NCBI RefSeq assembly: GCF_006714895.1
Contig: NZ_VFME01000001.1
Location: 1,426,001-1,490,000, forward strand
Length of the DNA: 64,000 bases
Source: Gramella sp. Hel_I_59
GTDB lineage: Bacteria; Bacteroidota; Bacteroidia; Flavobacteriales; Flavobacteriaceae
Direction: 5' to 3'
A model generated the notes under the pieces. It searched no databases. It was not told where the DNA came from and was given only the letters and a program-made list of their open reading frames with translations. Below are positions 42,541-51,990 of the stretch, one piece after another (within the stretch, counting starts at the first letter, position 1; each line of letters starts with the position of its first letter). The position numbers and the translations under genes are program-made.

Positions 42541-44949
42541 ATGGAAGAATTTAACGATTTCACTGCAGAAACAGAAGAGTCAAATTTTGATCTCAAAGCA
42601 GAGCTTTACAAATATCTTGCTTATTGGAAATGGATTGTATTAGGCTTATTAATAGGTGGCGTAATTGGTTATTTATACAATAGATATACAATCCCTAAAT
42701 ATAACACTCAAGCTACTATGATCATAGTAGATGATGAGAAGAAAAATGCAATGAATGCCACGCCTTCAGGTGGTGGAGCTATATTTTCACTGGAGGAAGA
42801 TGGTATACAAAATCATATAGAGAAATTAAAATCCAAGCAACTCATAGAGAGTGTAGTGAAGGAGCTAAACCATAATATTAGTTATTTCATTGAAGGTAAT
42901 GTAATTACTGTTCAGGCATATCATTCCAGTCCAGTTTTAATTGAATTCATTACCGATGATAGTATTGTAGATTCTGCCTCTAGAGATTTCGTTATAACCC
43001 CTACTTCCGAAACATCTTTTAGGTTAGAAGATGAAATATTGGAATATAGTGGCAGTCATAAAATTGGAGAAATAATAAGCCTGGATGGTTTAGATTTTAT
43101 AGTCTTACCTAAATCTGGTAAGGAACAAGGAACTTTTGGTACTACAAGTTCTGTAAACGTTGTATTAGAGCCAGTTAGAGATGTTGCTGAAGAGTATATT
43201 GAGAAATTGCAAATCGCTCAAAAGGGAAAAGCCATGGACATACTCTCTTTAAGTTTAGTTCAGAATACTCCGGAGAAATCTCAGGATTTTCTGAGTAAAT
43301 TAATGGAGCGATTCAACGAAGAGGGTGTAAAGAACAACAAGGAAGTTGCTGAAAATACGACGAATTTTATTCAGGATAGATTGGAAATGATTACCACAGA
43401 ACTTGATTCGGTAGAAGTTGATATTGCTGACTTCAAAAGAAGTAATCGTATTATGGATGTTGGAACTGGAGCATCTGAATTTCAAACGAAATTTTCTGCT
43501 GCTGAACAAGAAATTTTCAATTTGGAAACTCAATTGGAACTCCTAACATCTGTAGAAGAACTATTAAGAAGTCAGGGTAAATACGAGTTACTTCCGGATA
43601 TCGGGATAGATAAGGGTGGAGTTTCCAGTTTGGTCACGTCTTATAACTCCTTAGTGGTAGAACGGAATGTGTATCTCGAGGGTGGGACTGAGAAAAACCC
43701 AATAGTCAAAACTCTAAGCGAACAACTCGATGGCTTGAGAAACAATCTTTTTGAGAATATTCAGAGTACAAGAAGCTCGTTAAATATTCAATTGCGCGAG
43801 CTAAATAAAAGAGAAAATGTTGCTCAGGGGCAATTTAGTGCATTTCCAGGATTGGAAAAAGGTATGCGTAATATCGAACGGCAACAGCAAATTAAGGAGC
43901 AGTTGTATCTTTTTCTATTGCAACGAAGAGAAGAAGCTGCAATATCTTCTGCCGCTACAGCAGCTGTTGCTCGAGTAATCGATCAACCATACACCAATAA
44001 CGATCCTGTTGATCCAGAGCCATGGTTGATTCTTATTGCAGGATTCTTAGTCGGCTTTATCATTCCGATTTTAATAATATTTGCTAAAAACTTTCTGGAT
44101 ACTAAGGTTCATCATAAAGGAGATCTGGCTTCATTGTTGAAAAGTGTTCCATTTCTAGCGGAATTACCACGAATTAAAGCAGAGGATGTAGATGTTATTC
44201 AATTAAATGACCGTTCTCCACTTGCAGAGTCTTTTAGGATACTGCGTACCAATTTAGCATATCTAGTGCAAAATAAAGATAAAACAAAAGCTGATGTAAT
44301 ATTTGTTACCTCAACAATTAAAGGTGAGGGAAAAACCTTTGTTTCCTATAATTTGTCGAGGACACTTGCTAGTAGTAGTAAGAAAGTTCTATTAATAGGG
44401 GCAGATATCAGGAACCCTAAACTTCATAGATATACCCAGAACACTATTGGTGCTAAAGAAAAAGGATTATCAGATTTTCTGTATGATTATGACGTAAATT
44501 CTGTTGATGTCATTTCTACCACAAATGATGGGAATATTCCAGTAGATGTAATACTGTCGGGACCAATTCCTCCAAATCCTGCTGAACTTTTAATGAACGA
44601 TCGATTAGAACATTTAATCGAAGAGTCGAAGTCGACATATGATTACATCATAGTGGATACAGCACCTGCGATGATTGTGACTGATACTTTGTTGATTAGT
44701 CAGTTAGCAGATTATACGCTCTATGTTACCAGAGCAGATTATACAGAAAAGGCCCTTCTAGATTTCCCGAAAGACCTAAAGAAACAAGGAAAGCTTAACG
44801 GTCTCGCTGTAATTCTCAACGATATAGACTATTCAAAATTTAGCTACGGCGCACAATATGGTTACTCCTATGGATATGGATATGGATATGGAGAAGAAAA
44901 TGTGTCGAGATGGTCGCGGATTAAAAAGCGTATTTCAAACTCTAGCTAA
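42541..44949 (+). CDS. wzc: capsule chain-length/tyrosine autokinase (Wzc-like)
   Basis: 802 residues. Wzz-type domain between two membrane helices (about 31-50 and 496-518), with a coiled-coil region in between, then a cytoplasmic BY-kinase: Walker A in 'TSTIKGEGKTFVSYN' (about 590-603), Walker A' 'VLLIGADIRNP', Walker B 'YDYIIVDTAPA'. The tyrosine-rich tail 'YGYSYGYGYGYGEE' (about 773-786) is the autophosphorylation cluster. It controls polymer export with Wza. The last eight bases overlap the convergent phosphatase gene. Confidence 0.92.
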   Translation: MEEFNDFTAETEESNFDLKAELYKYLAYWKWIVLGLLIGGVIGYLYNRYTIPKYNTQATMIIVDDEKKNAMNATPSGGGAIFSLEEDGIQNHIEKLKSKQLIESVVKELNHNISYFIEGNVITVQAYHSSPVLIEFITDDSIVDSASRDFVITPTSETSFRLEDEILEYSGSHKIGEIISLDGLDFIVLPKSGKEQGTFGTTSSVNVVLEPVRDVAEEYIEKLQIAQKGKAMDILSLSLVQNTPEKSQDFLSKLMERFNEEGVKNNKEVAENTTNFIQDRLEMITTELDSVEVDIADFKRSNRIMDVGTGASEFQTKFSAAEQEIFNLETQLELLTSVEELLRSQGKYELLPDIGIDKGGVSSLVTSYNSLVVERNVYLEGGTEKNPIVKTLSEQLDGLRNNLFENIQSTRSSLNIQLRELNKRENVAQGQFSAFPGLEKGMRNIERQQQIKEQLYLFLLQRREEAAISSAATAAVARVIDQPYTNNDPVDPEPWLILIAGFLVGFIIPILIIFAKNFLDTKVHHKGDLASLLKSVPFLAELPRIKAEDVDVIQLNDRSPLAESFRILRTNLAYLVQNKDKTKADVIFVTSTIKGEGKTFVSYNLSRTLASSSKKVLLIGADIRNPKLHRYTQNTIGAKEKGLSDFLYDYDVNSVDVISTTNDGNIPVDVILSGPIPPNPAELLMNDRLEHLIEESKSTYDYIIVDTAPAMIVTDTLLISQLADYTLYVTRADYTEKALLDFPKDLKKQGKLNGLAVILNDIDYSKFSYGAQYGYSYGYGYGYGEENVSRWSRIKKRISNSS
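44869..44892 (+). repeat. (TATGGA)4 hexanucleotide repeat in the Wzc tyrosine tail
   Basis: Four exact TATGGA units in frame, coding Tyr-Gly four times (residues 777-784). Gain or loss of units would change the number of tyrosines without breaking the frame. Confidence 0.9.
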
Positions 44950-45685
44950 AATGATTTTGAAGTAGCCTGCAATTATTTTCAGCTATTAATTGAATCTGAT
45001 TAGCGTATTTTTTCGGAATTTTAATCTCTTTGATCTTTTCTAGATGAGCAGTTTTATGAACATCACTACTAATGTATTCAATCATTCCATTTTCAATAAG
45101 CTGAAATGCAATCTTCTGAATCCCTTTTCCATAATGACTGGATAGGGATAACATATTAATTTGCATCTGGCATCCTCTCATTTTTAAGTCTTTATATTTA
45201 TTAAGATCCTTTGAATGCATATAAGTATATCTCTCTGGATGCGCAAGTATCGGAATTTTAGAGTTATTCTGAAGTTTAAAAAGAATTTGAGTCAGGTTGA
45301 TTGGAGCTTGGAAATAGGACATCTCTACTAGAACCTTATTGTCTGTTATTGTAAGTATCTCACCACTGTCTAGAATATCAAGAAAATGTTGGTCCATCAT
45401 ATATTCAGCTGCATAGGTTAGTTTTTTAGGACCAGCGTTCTCATTCAATACCTTCTTATAGGCTTCTTGAATGCTACTGGGAGTATTGGGATAAAACTCG
45501 CCAATAATATGCGGTGTTGCAACAATGTCATCAATTCCTATCTCAGAGAATCCCCGAAATAATAATCGCGAGGTTTCTACGCTATCAGACCCGTCATCAA
45601 TACCAGGTAATGTGTGATTATGAAAGTCTGGAATACCTTCGATTAAGTCAACTAAATATTTACTTCTACTAAATATCGATAACAT
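44942..45685 (-). CDS. tyrosine-protein phosphatase, CpsB/CapC (PHP) family
   Basis: 247 residues from the preferred start (an ATG at 45706 would add seven). PHP-domain metal motifs: 'IPDFHNHTLPGIDDGS', 'IVATPHIIGEFYP', 'AAEYMMD', 'PILAHPERYTYM' and 'YISSDVHKTAH'. The family dephosphorylates the tyrosine tail of Wzc-type kinases, matching its position tail-to-tail with wzc and overlapping it by eight bases. Transcribed against the rest of the export genes; divergent from wzi. Confidence 0.88.
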   Translation of the reverse strand: MLSIFSRSKYLVDLIEGIPDFHNHTLPGIDDGSDSVETSRLLFRGFSEIGIDDIVATPHIIGEFYPNTPSSIQEAYKKVLNENAGPKKLTYAAEYMMDQHFLDILDSGEILTITDNKVLVEMSYFQAPINLTQILFKLQNNSKIPILAHPERYTYMHSKDLNKYKDLKMRGCQMQINMLSLSSHYGKGIQKIAFQLIENGMIEYISSDVHKTAHLEKIKEIKIPKKYANQIQLIAENNCRLLQNHFS

Positions 45686-45757
45686 ATGAACAAGTTTACA
45701 GTCCAAAATTAAAGATTTTAAATTCTAAATAGTAATATTTGCAGCCTAAGTAGACCT

Positions 45758-47113
45758 ATGAAGCATCCTTTTATTCTTTACACATTTTTAATCCTTGGCA
45801 TAAACTCATCTGGTCAGGATTATTTCAATCTCGATGCGCAAGGAACTGCAGGACTTTATAGTGGAGCAGAATCTCCATTTTGGATGCATTCTAACCGTAG
45901 AGGTAGGCTAGATGAGAAAACTTTTTACAGCGGATTATTATCGGGTACAGCTATTTTTGAAATAGATAACACTAGTTCTTTTCAATTTGGTGGCGGATTT
46001 CTCTATAAAGATGGCTATGATGATGGTATTAAGATAGATGAAGCATATTTTAGTTATGTCTCACCAAAAATTAGAGTTGACATAGGTAAAAGGCAGCGCA
46101 CGGATTTATACCAAGGTTTAAGTGTTAGCAACGAAAGTATCTTATGGTCTCTCAATGCTTCGCCGTTTCCTGGGATATTGATCGAAACAATAGATCCTAT
46201 TTTTATTAATTTGAAGGATTATGGTTTTGGCTTCAAATTTTCATTTGGGGAATATCTGTTAGATGATGATAGATATATAGATAGCCCTAGATTGCATCAT
46301 AAAAGTGCTCATTTAGTTTACAGAAATAAGAAATCTTTCGAAGTTAGTTTAGGGTTGCAACAATTCGTACAATGGGCGGGTAATTCAGAAGAATTTGGGA
46401 GATTGCCACAAACCCTTGAAGATTATGGGCGCGTAATTACAGGGAGAGCTGGAATAGATGATGTAGGAGGCCAGGAAGTCAATGCACTTGGGAACCAGAT
46501 TGGGAGTTACGAACTTAAGATGAAGTCAAGGATGAATGATCTGGAAGTTGAATTTTTTTATAATCATATTTTCGAGGATGGATCTGGTCTTAAAATGGGT
46601 AATTTACCAGATGGTCGCTATGGAATATACGTTGAAGACAATAGAGATACTTTCTGGGGTGAGGATTGGATAAAAGCATTTATTTATGAGTTTCATTATA
46701 CAAAAAATCAAAGTAGAAGTAGAAAAAGCTCAACTTCTGATGGCGCTGATAATTATTTTAATAATAATCTCTACAAATCAGGTTGGACGTATCAGAATCT
46801 AGTCATAGGTAATCCATTTATTTTAACAACAGAAGAACGCTACAGAATTGGTGTAAATATAATAACTGCACATCATATTGGAATCTCTGGAGAAGCGTTC
46901 GATCTGCCTTATAAAGCTTTGCTATCCTATCGTAAAAACTATGGTAGGAAGGATACATTCTTTGACGTTACACAACAGGTGGTTTCATCTTACCTGGAAG
47001 TTGAGTTAATGAAGGGGGATTACAACCTGTCTGCATTTATCGCTTCAGACATTAAAAACGTAGATCAATCTAATTTTGGTGCAGGTCTCAAATTCTCCAG
47101 ATCTTTATTTTAG
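45758..47113 (+). CDS. wzi: capsule assembly outer-membrane protein (Wzi-like)
   Basis: 451 residues with a signal peptide ending near 'INSSGQD' and alternating beta-strand pattern to the C-terminal 'LKFSRSLF' with terminal Phe, as in outer-membrane barrels. 'SPFWMHSNRRGRLDE' and 'RVDIGKRQRTDLYQG' are typical of the Bacteroidota 'capsule assembly Wzi' family. It should hold exported polymer at the cell surface. Divergent from the phosphatase; a near-consensus TAATATTTG lies at 45733-45741 but its spacing is off by one. Confidence 0.82.
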   Translation: MKHPFILYTFLILGINSSGQDYFNLDAQGTAGLYSGAESPFWMHSNRRGRLDEKTFYSGLLSGTAIFEIDNTSSFQFGGGFLYKDGYDDGIKIDEAYFSYVSPKIRVDIGKRQRTDLYQGLSVSNESILWSLNASPFPGILIETIDPIFINLKDYGFGFKFSFGEYLLDDDRYIDSPRLHHKSAHLVYRNKKSFEVSLGLQQFVQWAGNSEEFGRLPQTLEDYGRVITGRAGIDDVGGQEVNALGNQIGSYELKMKSRMNDLEVEFFYNHIFEDGSGLKMGNLPDGRYGIYVEDNRDTFWGEDWIKAFIYEFHYTKNQSRSRKSSTSDGADNYFNNNLYKSGWTYQNLVIGNPFILTTEERYRIGVNIITAHHIGISGEAFDLPYKALLSYRKNYGRKDTFFDVTQQVVSSYLEVELMKGDYNLSAFIASDIKNVDQSNFGAGLKFSRSLF

Positions 47114-47165
47114 GTCAAGCTTAAATTTTTTTGTATTTTCCTAAATCCAAACCTACTATAGTATC

Positions 47166-50105
47166 TTGAATTATGTTTCTATAAATTCTATTACAGAAAC
47201 AGTGATAACCTTAAGTTATGCTAAGGGTGTCACTGCGTTTGACAATTCAGCAACTCAATTTTTCGAGGAAAACTTTTCTTCGGAAATTAGTCTGCAATCC
47301 ACGCTATTCTCCCTTTTTCCTTCAGAACTTGCCGCACAGCTTAATGAAAAAATGACCTTTTGTAAGAAAGGTCGCTTTCAAACCCATACGTACCAGAAAG
47401 AACTCAATTCGTCTGTTTTTAGTATTTATATAGCACCAATTATAGGTGTTGACAGTAAAATTAGTAGTGTTTCATTGTCAATAGAAAAGAATGATAAGAC
47501 ATATAGAAAGAAGGAAGACCTGTTATTGAGAGAATTAAATTACAGTTCACAATTCTATACCAATCTTTTTCATCACAATCCAGATGCGGTTTTTCTTTTC
47601 GATCTGGAGGGAAAGTTCATAAATGTAAACGCTCAATCAGCACAATTAGCCGAAACGACTGAAGAAAAACTGTTGCAAATGCACTTTTTACCGTTCATTC
47701 CTGAAGCAGAGAAGGAACAGGTTTTAAATTATTTCGGAAGAGCTCTACAAGGCGAGTCTCTAGATTATCAATGTAATTTTGTTACGGCTAAGGGTAACCA
47801 TAGAATACTGGAGGTTAAAAACTTTCCAATTGTATTTCAGCAAGAAATTATCGGGGTATACGGAATTGCTAAAGATATTACAGAAAAACTTGAAACAGAA
47901 CGTAAGCGACGAGCAGATAAACAAATGATGCGCGCTATCATCGATAATATTCCGGATTATATTTTTGTAAAGGATCGCAATAATCGTTCTATCCTTACCA
48001 ACAAAAAATTCGCGAATAATATATTAGGTCTGGATGATCTAAAAGCCAACTCAAATATCACTCCTCTCGACTATTTTGAGGAGACTAAAGCTAAAGAAAT
48101 CATTGCAGACAATGATTCAGTAATGAGTTCAGGTAAAGCAGTTTACAATCGCCAGGATATTGTCGAAAAAGGTGATGGAAGTCAGGAAATGGTGCTATTG
48201 ACCAAAGTTCCTTTGAAAGATGCTGAAGACAATGTAATAGGCTTAGTAGGGATAGCAAGAAACAATACAGATGCTTTTCTTCAGAATAAAAGAAAGGATT
48301 TAATTCTAAAAACTTTAAAGGCTTTCGGTGATAACAAAACATTCCAGGAGGCAACGAATAAAACGCTTGAGATATTCAGTAGGGAGTTAGGTTTTGACTA
48401 TGCAGAAGCTTATAAGCTTAGTGCAAACAATATAGAATTGATTCGAACAGCTTACTGGCCTGAAAATTTAGATCTTCAGGATGGAGATTCTGAGAGTGTT
48501 CGTTACAAAAAAGATGATGGTCTGCCAGGTAAAGTATGGTCCTCTATGAATATCGAAATCATTCATAAGGAGGATAAAACAGGTCTGCTCAAAAATATGA
48601 TGCTGAATGAATCTGAGTCGATACAAACTGCAGTTGGAATTCCTATAATCCTACAAGGACGGTTGATCAGTATTCTCTGTTTTGGTTCTAAAGTTTCCCG
48701 AAAAAAAATAGAACAATCTCTTTACTCAGATGTTAGCATTCAGATAGCCTCAGCTATGGAGAGAAAACTGAGTCAGAATCAGTTGTCAGACTTCTTTGAA
48801 TATTCACCAAATCTTATAGCGGTGATTGGGCTGGATGGATATATTAAAATGGCGAATCCAGCTTTTGTAAAAACTTTCAACTATAGCACGACTGAAATTT
48901 TATCGCAACCATTCTCAACTTTTATACATCCTGATGATCTCGATAAAACCTTTGAAGCTATCAAACAGATTTCTGTAGCAGGAGAGGATTTTGAGATTCG
49001 TTGCAGGCAAAAGAGTGGAGATTATATATGGATATCCTGGCGCTTTTCAAGGTTCTTTGAAAACGAAAATATCGTTTATATCTACGGAACCAATGTTACG
49101 GCGATCAAAAATCATGAGGCTCTACTAATAAATAGTGAGAAGCGATTTAAGGCTCTGGTTCAGGAAGGTTCAGATCATATTGCAATTCTGGATCACAATT
49201 TAAAATTTATTTTTAATAGCCCGGGTACAGAGCAACTTTATGGTTTTTCTACAGATCAATTATCTCATACTTATTTTGAACATAGAGTGTGCAATGAAGA
49301 TTGGTCTAGAATTGCTGGTATCCTAAAAGAACTTAAAGAAGGACAGAGAATTCAACTACCTAGTTACCGGGTGAAGGATCAAAGTGAGACTATTCACTGG
49401 ATTGAAACTATTGCAACAAACCTTTCCGATGATGACGCGGTAGGTGGTATTGTACTTAATTCGAGAGACATTACAGAATTTATACTTCAGGAACGCCAGC
49501 TCATTGAAAGTCTTAAGCGTTATGATATAGTGGCAAAAGCTACTAGTGATATAATAACCGATTATCATATTGCATCGGGAATTATGAAAGCCAGTGACAC
49601 CATTGAATCGGTTTTCGGTTGGACGTCAGAGGAGGGTAGATTTACTTCGGAATGGTGGAATGATAAAATCCATCCTGAAGATTACGAGGAAGTAAGAAAC
49701 GCTGCACAAGACCTTCTCAAAAATAATATTCAGAATCTAACCATTGAATATAGGTTTAGATGTGCTGATGGTTCTTATAAATATTTACTGGATCGAAGTC
49801 ATTTAATGTTCGACGCAGAACAGAAACCTATCAGAATCATAGGCTCGCTGCAGGATATCACTGAGCGAAAAAGTCATCTAATCGCCATTCAAAATCACAA
49901 TAAGCGATTAAAGGAAATAGCCTGGACGCAGTCACATGTAGTTCGTGCACCCTTAGCGAAGATCATGGGCTTAGTAGATTTAATGATGAACTATCGAGAA
50001 GATTTAGATAACATCGATGAAATACTAGAAAATATATTAATTTCAGCGAATGAATTGGATGGGATCATCCGAGATATTGCTGTGAAAACAGAAAACGAAT
50101 TGTAG
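47166..50105 (+). CDS. multi-PAS/GAF sensor with HisKA-like end and no ATPase domain
   Basis: 979 residues, TTG start, no membrane segments. An N-terminal PAS-like region (1-110) is followed by PAS domains at about 139-250 and 250-375, a GAF-like domain at 375-540 ('KTLEIFSRELGFDYAEAYKL', 'DGLPGKVWSSMNIEII'), and three more PAS domains at about 543-660, 660-775 and 780-905 with typical PAC ends ('GSLQDITERK'). The last 70 residues are a dimerisation/phosphoacceptor-like helix with 'WTQSHVVRAPLAKIMGLVDLM' (His924; common H-box S-H-E-x-R-x-P-L), then the protein stops. N, G1 and G2 boxes are absent. A receiver-only protein follows 21 bases later. Confidence 0.82.
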   Translation: MNYVSINSITETVITLSYAKGVTAFDNSATQFFEENFSSEISLQSTLFSLFPSELAAQLNEKMTFCKKGRFQTHTYQKELNSSVFSIYIAPIIGVDSKISSVSLSIEKNDKTYRKKEDLLLRELNYSSQFYTNLFHHNPDAVFLFDLEGKFINVNAQSAQLAETTEEKLLQMHFLPFIPEAEKEQVLNYFGRALQGESLDYQCNFVTAKGNHRILEVKNFPIVFQQEIIGVYGIAKDITEKLETERKRRADKQMMRAIIDNIPDYIFVKDRNNRSILTNKKFANNILGLDDLKANSNITPLDYFEETKAKEIIADNDSVMSSGKAVYNRQDIVEKGDGSQEMVLLTKVPLKDAEDNVIGLVGIARNNTDAFLQNKRKDLILKTLKAFGDNKTFQEATNKTLEIFSRELGFDYAEAYKLSANNIELIRTAYWPENLDLQDGDSESVRYKKDDGLPGKVWSSMNIEIIHKEDKTGLLKNMMLNESESIQTAVGIPIILQGRLISILCFGSKVSRKKIEQSLYSDVSIQIASAMERKLSQNQLSDFFEYSPNLIAVIGLDGYIKMANPAFVKTFNYSTTEILSQPFSTFIHPDDLDKTFEAIKQISVAGEDFEIRCRQKSGDYIWISWRFSRFFENENIVYIYGTNVTAIKNHEALLINSEKRFKALVQEGSDHIAILDHNLKFIFNSPGTEQLYGFSTDQLSHTYFEHRVCNEDWSRIAGILKELKEGQRIQLPSYRVKDQSETIHWIETIATNLSDDDAVGGIVLNSRDITEFILQERQLIESLKRYDIVAKATSDIITDYHIASGIMKASDTIESVFGWTSEEGRFTSEWWNDKIHPEDYEEVRNAAQDLLKNNIQNLTIEYRFRCADGSYKYLLDRSHLMFDAEQKPIRIIGSLQDITERKSHLIAIQNHNKRLKEIAWTQSHVVRAPLAKIMGLVDLMMNYREDLDNIDEILENILISANELDGIIRDIAVKTENEL

Positions 50106-50126
50106 CAATCCCCAAAATTACCCTAT

Positions 50127-50531
50127 ATGTTACGTACCATAATTATTGATGATGATGACATTGTCACTTTTTTACAGAAAAAGATTGTTTCTAAATGCGG
50201 TTTGGATAGTGACCCACTAGTTTTCAAAGATGCGCACAAAGCATTGATATATCTAGAGCAGGAAGCCAGAGAAGACCAGGATTATTTGATCATGCTGGAT
50301 ATCAATATGCCTACCATGTCTGGATGGGAATTTTTAGACCATATCAAAAAACTACCTTCAGATGAACGCTTGCATGTAGTGATGGCAACATCTTCAATAG
50401 ATCGAAAGGACAAGCGTGAAGCGGCGAATGACCCACATGTAGTAGATTTTATCGAAAAACCGCTATCTGCCAGACACTGCGAAAAATTAAAGGGAATTTC
50501 TAAGCTTGCACCCTATTTCCAAATGAGCTAA
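50127..50531 (+). CDS. single-domain response regulator (receiver only)
   Basis: 134 residues of a CheY-like receiver: acidic triad D8-D10, phospho-acceptor D58 in 'MLDINMPTMSGWEFL', the T/S switch in 'ATSS' (87-90) and K111 in 'FIEKPLS'. No output domain. Probably receives a phosphate from a kinase complex including the preceding protein. Its 3' end overlaps the convergent gene at 50500 by 32 bases. Confidence 0.9.
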   Translation: MLRTIIIDDDDIVTFLQKKIVSKCGLDSDPLVFKDAHKALIYLEQEAREDQDYLIMLDINMPTMSGWEFLDHIKKLPSDERLHVVMATSSIDRKDKREAANDPHVVDFIEKPLSARHCEKLKGISKLAPYFQMS

Positions 50532-51612
50532 AGGGAATCTTCTCGACCAGAGGATTTGCAGTTTTAATTTTTTCTTCAGCCCAGTTCTTTTCTTCTTCAT
50601 CAGGTGCATCAGTGTCCTCATTGATCGCGCCCGCAATAGGCTCGTGATTCAACTTAATATACATGGGGAAGTGGTCTGAGCCTATACTTTTCTCCCTGGC
50701 AATATCGATAAGTGTAAAATCTCTGGTGTGGAAAACATGATCCAGAGGCCAGCGTAATAAGGCGTAACCTGTATGAAATGTATTGAAGAACCCTCTACCA
50801 ATCCTGGGATCCATGAGTCCGCTCAACTTTTGAAAAAGTCTTGTAGTTCTGGACCAGGCCACATCATTTAGATCTCCAAAGACCAAAGTAGTATGTTTTT
50901 CACTGTCGATATCCCGACCCAACATCAATAGTTCTGCATCTCGGTTAGTACTGGTATCACTTTCCGTAGGACTTGGAGGCATTGGATGCAAACAGTGTAT
51001 GTTTACTTTCTTTCCACTTCTTAGAACTACCATTCCATGTATAGATGGAATATCATGTTGCACCAGATATCTTACTTTTATATCCTCAAGTTCCAGTTTT
51101 GAATACAGGTGCATACCATAAAGGTTATCCATAGGAATCTTGACAGTGTATTTATAATCTTTTTCGATAACCGACATTTCATCTTCCCAGCGCTGGTCAG
51201 ATTCCAAGGTTAAAAGAATGTCCGGATCACGCTTTTTTACCAGTTCAATAAGTTTATCACTGCGTTTATTAGGAGTAAGTACGTTACTAACTAATATCGA
51301 AATCGAGGCGTCAGGATCACTGCCTTTAAATTTCATAACCTGTTTACTCGAAAGATACGTGTAAGGATAAATTTTCACGAATTGATACAGCAAACTAATG
51401 AAGAGGACAGCAATTGCTATAAGATGCCAGTCTTTATCGAAATCATAAACAACTATGGAAGCAATGATCGCGCAAATAATTAGAAAGCTGATCTGTATTC
51501 TTGGAAAATCAAATCCACGAATCCACCATTGATCAAATCTGGTTGCTGATGCGATCGTAGGAATACACATAACTACTGAAAAAAAGATCACGATAATCTC
51601 TCCTATACTCAT
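50500..51612 (-). CDS. membrane-anchored endonuclease/exonuclease/phosphatase family protein
   Basis: 370 residues: three N-terminal membrane helices (about 5-22, 40-58, 63-82), then an EEP-fold domain with 'ILVSNVLTPN', the metal-binding Glu in 'LLTLESDQRW', 'IHCLHPMPPSP', 'LVFGDLNDVAWSRTT' and the closing 'WPLDHVFHTRDF' and 'IGSDHFPMYI'. The active-site set is complete. The family includes nucleases and phosphodiesterases acting on lipids; the membrane anchor suggests the periplasmic side, but the substrate is unknown. An acidic tail (E-D-T-D-A-P-D-E-E-E) follows the domain. Confidence 0.83.
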   Translation of the reverse strand: MSIGEIIVIFFSVVMCIPTIASATRFDQWWIRGFDFPRIQISFLIICAIIASIVVYDFDKDWHLIAIAVLFISLLYQFVKIYPYTYLSSKQVMKFKGSDPDASISILVSNVLTPNKRSDKLIELVKKRDPDILLTLESDQRWEDEMSVIEKDYKYTVKIPMDNLYGMHLYSKLELEDIKVRYLVQHDIPSIHGMVVLRSGKKVNIHCLHPMPPSPTESDTSTNRDAELLMLGRDIDSEKHTTLVFGDLNDVAWSRTTRLFQKLSGLMDPRIGRGFFNTFHTGYALLRWPLDHVFHTRDFTLIDIAREKSIGSDHFPMYIKLNHEPIAGAINEDTDAPDEEEKNWAEEKIKTANPLVEKIPFSSFGNRVQA

Positions 51613-51901
51613 ACTGGTCGTTTATGGTTGGTTATCAAGTCTAGGATAATTCAATTTAGCAAACTTCCCATTCTTAACCTGTAGCGCAAAAATTTACTAC
51701 AGGCCTCTAAGATAGTATTTGCATAGCAATTGCAAAAGAGGGCCTGAATACCAGGAGCATCTGGAAGATTCATTTTATTAAGGATCAAATTTCTGAACCC
51801 TTATAAATACAGGCCGCTAGTAAACAATTGGCAATATGTAATTTTGAACTACAACAGAATAGTCCCGGGAATTTGTGACAAAAATAACATCCTGTGTGAA
51901 A

Positions 51902-51932
51902 TTGGTAGGTTACCAAGGTTAACATAACTTTA
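51902..51932 (+). promoter_or_regulatory. probable promoter of the VWA/AAA+ operon
   Basis: TTG (51902-51904), 20 bases, TAACTTTA (51925-51932; last base differs from TAnnTTTG). It is the best signal in the 378-base gap 51613-51990, which otherwise holds no ORF or hairpin of note. It would leave a leader of about 50 bases. Confidence 0.45.
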
Positions 51933-51990
51933 GTCTCTGTGCATCATCTGGCGTTTTTAGATTCTTCTGAAAAGCATTAATTTTATTAAT

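Noticed and set aside
45733..45741. TAATATTTG before wzi as a promoter
   Set aside because: The spacing inside the box is one base longer than TAnnTTTG and no TTG is found at the expected distance, so it was not listed as a feature.
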